Below are positions 57,773 through 64,000 of a stretch of DNA of 64,000 nt, in pieces (within the stretch, counting starts at the first letter, position 1; every line of letters starts with the position of its first letter). The DNA comes from Dasypus novemcinctus. Lineage: Eukaryota; Chordata; Mammalia; Cingulata; Dasypodidae. The DNA is taken from positions 1,416,256 through 1,480,255 of the forward strand of contig NC_080695.1 in assembly GCF_030445035.2 (NCBI RefSeq). Reading direction: 5' to 3'. A program made the translations under genes and the position numbers. The notes under the pieces are model-generated. The model was not told the origin of the DNA, ran no database searches, and was given only the letters and a program-made list of their open reading frames with translations.

Positions 57773-57788
57773 AAAATGCCAGTAGATA

Positions 57789-58470
57789 AAGCAAAATTCT
57801 AAAAAATATTTGACTAATGTAAAAAGGAAGGAAAGGATGAACACAGGAGCAGAACACAGAGGGCCAAATAGGAAGCAAAAAATGAAATAGTAAACTAAAT
57901 AAATTGTATCAATAAATACATTAAATGTTAATGGGCTAAACACTCCAATTAAAGACAGAGATTGACAATGAATTTAAAAGAAAAAAGCAATGCAATTGTA
58001 TTTATCTGCAAGAGATGCATGTTAAATATAAAGGCACAGAAAGTTTGAAAGCAAATGGGTAGGAAAAGATATACCATAAAAACAGTAATAAGAAGACTGG
58101 AGCGGCTACATTAATATCCGATAAAATAGAGTTCAAGAGAGGGAGTATAACCAGAGACAAAGCACATTTCATCATGTTAAAGGAGCAGTTCATTGGGATG
58201 ACATAACAGACTTCAAAATACATATACTAAAAAATGTACAGAACTAGAGACACACCCATGACAAGAGTAGGAAATTTCCACACCCTTCTCCCTCAATTGA
58301 TGCTGTAACTAAGCAGAAAGTCAGTAAAGACATAGAAGATCTGACCGAAGCGCTCTAACTGATGTAAATGAAGCACTTCACCTGGTTATTGTATAATCCA
58401 CGTTCTTTTCAGGTGCATAGGGCACATTCACCAAGAAAGACCAGAAGCCAGGCCATAAAGAAAAGCCTCT
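57789..58470 (+). mobile_element. LINE-1 relic, ORF2 endonuclease region
   Basis: Text such as TTAATGGGCTAAACACTCCA, then ATTAATATCCGATAAAATAG and AACCAGAGACAAAGCACATT matches the start of L1 ORF2, the endonuclease region. Frames are broken by many stops. Confidence 0.75.
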
Positions 58471-61400
58471 TGATGTGGGCGGGGTCCCTCCGGGGTCAGC
58501 CGGCTGCCGAGGGGGGGCAGGACGGCGGGGTGCGGAGAAGGCCCCCCAGCACGCTCGGAGGCTGGACCCGAAGCACTGAGGGTCTCCTTCCGCCGTGCAC
58601 CCACACAGGGGGCGCGATGGCTTCTGCTGCTGCCAGGGGCGAGAGCGGGGGCAGGAGCGAGGGGCAAGGCCCCTGCGCACAGGTGTGCAGGGCCGCTGCA
58701 GACCACAGGTAGCGGGGACACGAGAAGCCCCCGACGCCCAGGGCACACCTGCGGACGAAGACCCCTGCCCAGCCCATCTGACCGACTGTCCTGTTCCCCC
58801 CGCCCCGCCCCAACAGCCTAACAGGCGTGTTTGTTTTTAGGTATAAAGACCTCATTAGCGGCTGTCTTTTTTTAAAAAAGAGTTCATTCAATTAAAAAAA
58901 CACTCCGAAAAAACCCCCAAACCAACAACCAAAACAGAAAACACACACGTCGGCGGCTCTTCTGAAGCCTCCGTGTATGATAGTGCCGTGCTGAAGCCTG
59001 CTGGGCTCGGTGACGTCCCCTTCAAAGCCTGATCTCACGAGCAGTGGGTTCAGCGGGCCTGTCGGTGCTGGCCGTTTCCTGCGCCCTGCAGGACGAGTGC
59101 CGTTTGAGATCTGCGAGTTCAGACTTCAGGCTGTCGTGCGTTTAAAGGAACACAGGAATCGGACGGGCTGGAGGCAGCAGTGCTGGGAGCGGGCTCCGCA
59201 GGGCTTCCAGGCCCGCGTCTCTCCTGCAGCCGTGCTGTGCCGTGCTGTGCCGAGGGCGCGGGGCTCGTCCCTCGTGGGACTGGGCTATGCCTCTGGCTCT
59301 GCAGGGCGCGCTCTAGGGAGTGGCTTCCAGCCTGCCCAGGCCGGGGCTCGAGCACCAGGGGCCACAGCCGTGTTCTCCCTGGGGCCTCTGGTGTGTCCCC
59401 GTGGGCCTGGACGCCTCCGGCTCTGCTCTCCACGTGGGGCCGTCCCTGAGGGTCCCCCAGGCTATACCAGACTTCTCTGCATCAAGCCTGAGAGTTACCA
59501 CCCAGACAGCACAGCACGCACAAGTGCGTTCTGTGTACGCCTCCGGGGTGGGCTTCCCGAGGACAGTCCTGAGCCGAGTGCCCCTTCCTCATTGCTGTGC
59601 TGTCACCTACAGCAAGGCTTTGCCCTCCCCAGCACCCCAGTCCAGGAGGGGCGTGGGGCTGGGGCTGGGGCTGGGCCGCAGCGCTGCGGTCTGCGTGTGC
59701 CGGGCAAGGCTGGGCGCTGGGGGCCTGAGCTCATCCCCAGGGGGTGGCAGGAGGAGCAGCCGGCCCCCGCGAGCTGGGCGCTGTGTGGCGTCAGCAGGTG
59801 CATCCAACAGAAGTGATTGGCTGTTCTGGGGAACCTGCCGGTGGCCTTCCGTTTGCCCCTGGTGACGGGCGTCTGCAGGCCTGGCCTGGCATCCGCGCAG
59901 TTGCCATCCGCACCTGCCCGTGAGCTCTGAACATGGGGCAGAAAAGTCAAGGCGACGTTTGGGTCAGGTTCTGCAGCAGCGTGGCGGGGAAGGGATGAGT
60001 GGCCATGTCGACTCGTCGTTCCTGAGCGTGTCATCTCAGAGGAGCCGCAGGCCTCTCCTCCCTGTTCCTGAAAACGTGCGGGGCCGTCGACGGTGCTCAG
60101 CCCTGGTCTCCCGTGTGGCCGCGTCCTGGTGCATCCGGGTGGGCTGCTTTCTGGAGAGGAAGGGCCTGCTGGAGCCCACTGCAGGCCTCAGCGGCGGAGC
60201 ACTCATCTCCAGACCCCGAGAGCCCACCTGCACGGCTTCTCCGTTGGCCGAGGTGGCCCGAGACAGGGAGTGGCCACCACGGGCCCCACATGCTGCTTGA
60301 CGGCCTCGGCTGTGACCCATGAGTGGCCAGCAGGTCCGTGCCTGACTCTTCCCGCAGTGCAGGGGCGCGCTGAAGCCCCTGGTGCAGAGCCGCCCTCTGC
60401 GCCGTCCCCATCCTCAGCCCGCATCTCCTGCGTGCTCTACCCAGCTCTGTCCCACCAGCTCTCACGGCCCTGCCCTGCACAGCTAACAGCAGTGGAGCAG
60501 CAGATGCCCCCAGGGCATGCCCCTGTGCTGAGGAGGACACCAGGCGAGGGCCGGGGGGCGGTGGGAGAGGCCAGGCCGCCCCGTCGCCCACGTGGCGTCG
60601 CGCTCACGGGCCACCTCGCCGAGAGGAGGTCACGCAGTCGGCAGGACGGCAGGGGTGCAGCCTGTGTCCGAGGATGCGTCTAGGTGGATGGCAGGGCCTT
60701 GGGAGGGACAGCTCCCCCGTGCAGCATGTCACCTCCACGCACATGCCACGCATGTGCCACACGCAGGCAGCCCTCCTGTGCGCTGCCTTCCGTGCGAACT
60801 TTCCCACCAAGCATTTCTGCCCACCGTGACCTACATGGCTCTCTCCTTCCTCACCTTTGGGCACACTTGGATCTGCACATGTGTGTGTGCACCTGTGCAC
60901 TCTTCTCACATGGGCACCTGCGCATGCCAGCCCCTGCACATGCAGTGTTGAGGCGACAAGACTTGCTTTTCCCAAATGGGGCTGTACTTTATGTCTCATT
61001 CCCTTTTTTTTTTTCCTTTTAGTAATACCTGGTAGGAAGCATTTGGTTGAACCTTGCAGAAGAAATATGTTTAAGACCAGTTTTCTTGTTCACATATCGT
61101 TATTATTTTGCATGTTCTGAATTTCTCCTGTCACATCTAGTTAACCATTCTCATTTTTAAAACATGCTTATCTCTTTCCGGGTAGAGTTTTGAAATACTC
61201 CAGTGTTGCGCTGCTGTAGTTTGCGCTTCACCCCGTGTCCGTCGGGGCGGCTTCGCCCAGGGTTGAGTGCCTCTGCGGTCATCACCCACGTGGCTGTGGG
61301 TGTCGGCCAGGTGCTTCTGCCTTGGGCTCATCAGTCACGGTGAGCCAGGCGGCCCGGAGGGGTCCCCTGCGTGCCTGGCGTCATGGCAGCTAGGGAGGGG

Positions 61401-61654
61401 GTGTTGTCGCCACCCTGGTTTCCAGAGGGGACGAGGCCCCCGGCCGAGGTCTGTCCGACTTTGAGCGCGCTCCCCCGCCTGGTGCCACTGTCTTCGCTGG
61501 CCAGAAGCCAGGTGGAGGGGCCTCCTGGGCACCGCCGCGTCCGCTGCCACGCCACGGCCTTCCAGAGTGTCCGCTCTCCTTGTCCCCGAGGCCCAGATGC
61601 CGTGGGCCCAGCTCCCCTACGGCCTTGTCAGGAACTGGCGTGGTTGAGCAGTTT
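58471..61654. other. Intronic sequence without recognised genes
   Basis: GC-rich at first, then mixed. A poly(T)/TTTTAG acceptor-like stretch lies at about 61002-61022. No exon or repeat family is supportable. Confidence 0.4.
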
Positions 61655-62260
61655 GCTTGTTTATTTTTTAACCAGAGTACTTTATTGATACACTCTTGGA
61701 CAATATCACAGAATTGAAAGGGAATGGAAAGCAGGGATTTTTCAGCAAGGATTGTTTTCCATTAAATTGGCACATAAGCAGCAAGATTAACAAAAGTACT
61801 TACTACAAATAATAAAAAAAATACATGCTTTTTAAAGTCCTCACACTGTGCAGTCGGGGGCATGAACTAAACCTCGAGACATGAAAAATCCGTATTCTTC
61901 AAATAGCTTAATCATTAAAATTATTGCAAAATATCCGTATACCCTAATTAACAAAAGAGAACACAAATACAAATACAGAGTGTAAATTACTAACATATCC
62001 TGTGACATACAGTGCTGGCGTGCCTACCAAACATCAGGACCACCGCTGAGCTCCGCCAGGACTCTCCTCCCCTGCAGCCTGCCATATACCAAAGGTCGGC
62101 GAGGCAGGCTTGCTCAGCACAGTTTCTGGTCTTCAAATACCTTATTTGTCTTTAAAAATACACTGCGATTTGCAGTGGTACTTAATCATAATTACACAGT
62201 CACGTTCAGGTTTGTGTGTGTGTTTTTGTAGTCTGCCAAGATCTCAATTTTAATACATTT
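61655..62260 (-). pseudogene. Candidate retrocopy of an mRNA 3' end
   Basis: An AT-rich block in GC-rich intron. On the minus strand it reads like a 3' UTR: long A/T-rich text, then ATCAATAAAGTACTCTGG with a canonical AATAAA near the low-coordinate edge. No L1, SINE or LTR pattern fits. I do not recognise the parent mRNA and see no clear poly(A) tail or target duplication, so it might instead be a conserved intronic element or the 3' end of an unannotated antisense transcript. Confidence 0.3.
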
Positions 62261-64000
62261 TTCAAATTGCCCCAAATATTCTGCCATCTGAGAGAACTGG
62301 CCTCTATGGAAACGGGGCCTTCTAAACAAGCAGTGAATGGAGGTGCAACTTCAGACGGCGGAGTACCAACACCCTCGCAGACTGCAGAAAATTCCAAAGC
62401 CGCCCGGCCTGGAAGCACATACGTAGAAAGGCAGGCCAGCCCCGATGGTCACCCTCGAGCCTGGTGGGCTCGTCTCAACACTCCTGTCAGGAGGGCGCAG
62501 ATTGCAGCCCGGTGGGCAGTGCTGATGCCAGTGGCTTGTGAAGCCAAGAGGAGGTCGGGACACTTCATGAAGCAGCGGTGTGGGCTGCTCGGGTCCTCTG
62601 ATACTGATCTCCAGGGACTGCCCGGTGGGAGGTGCCTCCAGTGATGGATACGCGGGCAGGGCCAGGACTACTGCAGGTCCTCGCCATTCTGGGGGTAGGG
62701 CCGGTCAGATGGCCAGGCTGTGTAACCGACGTGTCTGCAGCAGGACCTCTCGGGGGCCAGAACCTTGGGCAGCCAGGCTCCTTATTCCTCAGGGACCCTT
62801 TCGTCCATGGCCCCTCTGGCCACCAGTTAGTGCTCGTCGGAAGTGGGCTCCTTCCGCCTGCTGCACTTTGCAGACCGTTTTCTGAGGTCCGGATTCAGCC
62901 TTTAGGAAGAGTTTGCTTGCTGTGCCCAGCGAGGGACTTCAGTGGCCTGGGGACCTGCAGGCCGCCCCCAGGGGACTTTTGTTCCAGCTCCTTGGTTTTC
63001 ACTGTCCCAGTTTGCGTCCTCCGAGGAGGGGCTTATTTCCCTACTTCTCTTGGTCCTGAGCTGATTGCTCAGTTCATGCATCCGTAGTCTCCCTCGCACT
63101 CTCTGTGGCCCGCCCCTCGCCAGAGGCCCTGCTCGCCCAGCTGACGGGGCGCTGGCCTGCAGTGTTGACGGCCTCTTAGAAGCGGGTCTTGTTTAGAGAA
63201 GCAATTCTGAAATGCCAAGGGCTTCGGTTTTCAGGTGTTATCTTGTTTTTAAGTTTCTGATTTTACTACACTATAGCCCAATAATACAGCCTGAAGATTG
63301 TTCTTCTAGTTACTTTTAAAACCGAAGTTCACCGTGTGCATGGTTGGAGAGGCAGGTTGGTTATAAGCTTCCCAGCAGAGCGCCGCCCCCCAGCCCTGCT
63401 CTCCTCAGCATCCCCCTCCTCGCCCCTCCGTCTCGGGATTTGCCTCCCTGTTCTAAGAACTCGGTCTCCGTGGCTTGCTCTTGGGCGGCACCGCCAGACA
63501 CCCCCATGCCCGCCTGCCGGGAGGGCCTGGCTGCCCCTCACCACTGTCTCCTGTCTCCCTCGCGGTGTCATCTTGCTGCGAACGTCATCTCTATTAAATC
63601 ACGTTCATCTTAGTCACTGCGCCGGCGTAGGCGCTGGCGACTGCTGCACGGTGAGCTGGGGTGAGCTTCTTCTGCGCCCCTTTAATCTCTGGTTAGCTCC
63701 TGCCAGCTCTCATATTACCAGCACAGCTGCTAACCCCTGCCAGTTCTGTCTTCTACATAGTCAAGCCCCTCAGGTCACGGCCACTTCCTTCTTCCGTCCC
63801 TGCCGGTCTCTGCCCTGGAGCTGTCGCCTGTTGGAGCAGGCGCCGCCAGCCCTGGGTTTGCAGCGTGGGGTGGCTCGCTGTCTTTGACCCGCTGGCCCAT
63901 TGGGTCCTTGTCCCGTCCTCGGGATCTTTCAGGCTTTGTGGCTCGCGCAGGCAGGGCCGTTGTAGCGTGGGGTGGGCGGCTGGGAGACGACCCCTCCCCA
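62261..64000. other. End of window, intronic sequence
   Basis: Mixed-composition intron with no exon 3 of LMF1 and no repeat family I can name. Confidence 0.45.

Larger units (their letters stand above)
36366..64000 (+). other. LMF1: LMF1 intron 2, incomplete
   Basis: At least 27.6 kb from the GTGAGT donor, running off the window. No exon 3 (expected to begin YSFGWESQ) was found. The intron holds the nested LINE/SINE/LTR/DNA-transposon blocks and tandem arrays listed below. Confidence 0.85.

Overview
The window is mammalian nuclear DNA, most likely from a xenarthran and probably an armadillo such as Dasypus. Two lines of evidence support this. It carries two intron-containing vertebrate genes, SOX8 and LMF1. 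It also carries several tRNA-headed SINEs that match my memory of the armadillo DAS family, two of them full length with clean target-site duplications. The species call rests on memory of those repeats and should be confirmed by a repeat search.

Layout. Positions 1-13734 are GC-rich sequence downstream of SOX8 with no gene I can support; they hold two tandem repeats, an ancient LTR and one AT-rich homeodomain/SOX-site cluster. Positions 13735-17750 are SOX8 on the minus strand: three coding exons, a long 3' UTR with a poly(A) signal, and a CCAAT/TATA-like promoter in a CpG island. Positions 18500-26990 are the SOX8-LMF1 intergenic interval. LMF1 starts on the plus strand at 27306 from a CpG island. 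Exon 1 (27306-27498) and exon 2 (36056-36365) are present; intron 2 runs past the end of the window. The divergent SOX8/LMF1 order matches human 16p13.3.

The LMF1 introns are filled with old LINE-1 pieces that later elements entered: DAS-type SINEs, LTRs and one short hAT-like DNA transposon. They also hold large minisatellites, notably a 39-bp array of about 39 units (46139-47658). Because 39 is a multiple of 3, this array creates long but meaningless open frames on both strands.

The most notable anomaly is in SOX8. Exon 2 carries a frameshift just after the HMG box, where a C5 run sits beside an apparent small deletion relative to human. As written, the protein would end near residue 199 and lose its activation domains. 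All three splice junctions and the exon 3 frame are intact, so a one-base sequence or assembly error is at least as likely as real loss. I found no convincing new gene system. The best candidates for a second look are this frameshift, the 39-bp variant-repeat array, the enhancer-like block at 9841-10020, an exon-like island at 55714-55778 and a 3'UTR-like block at 61655-62260.
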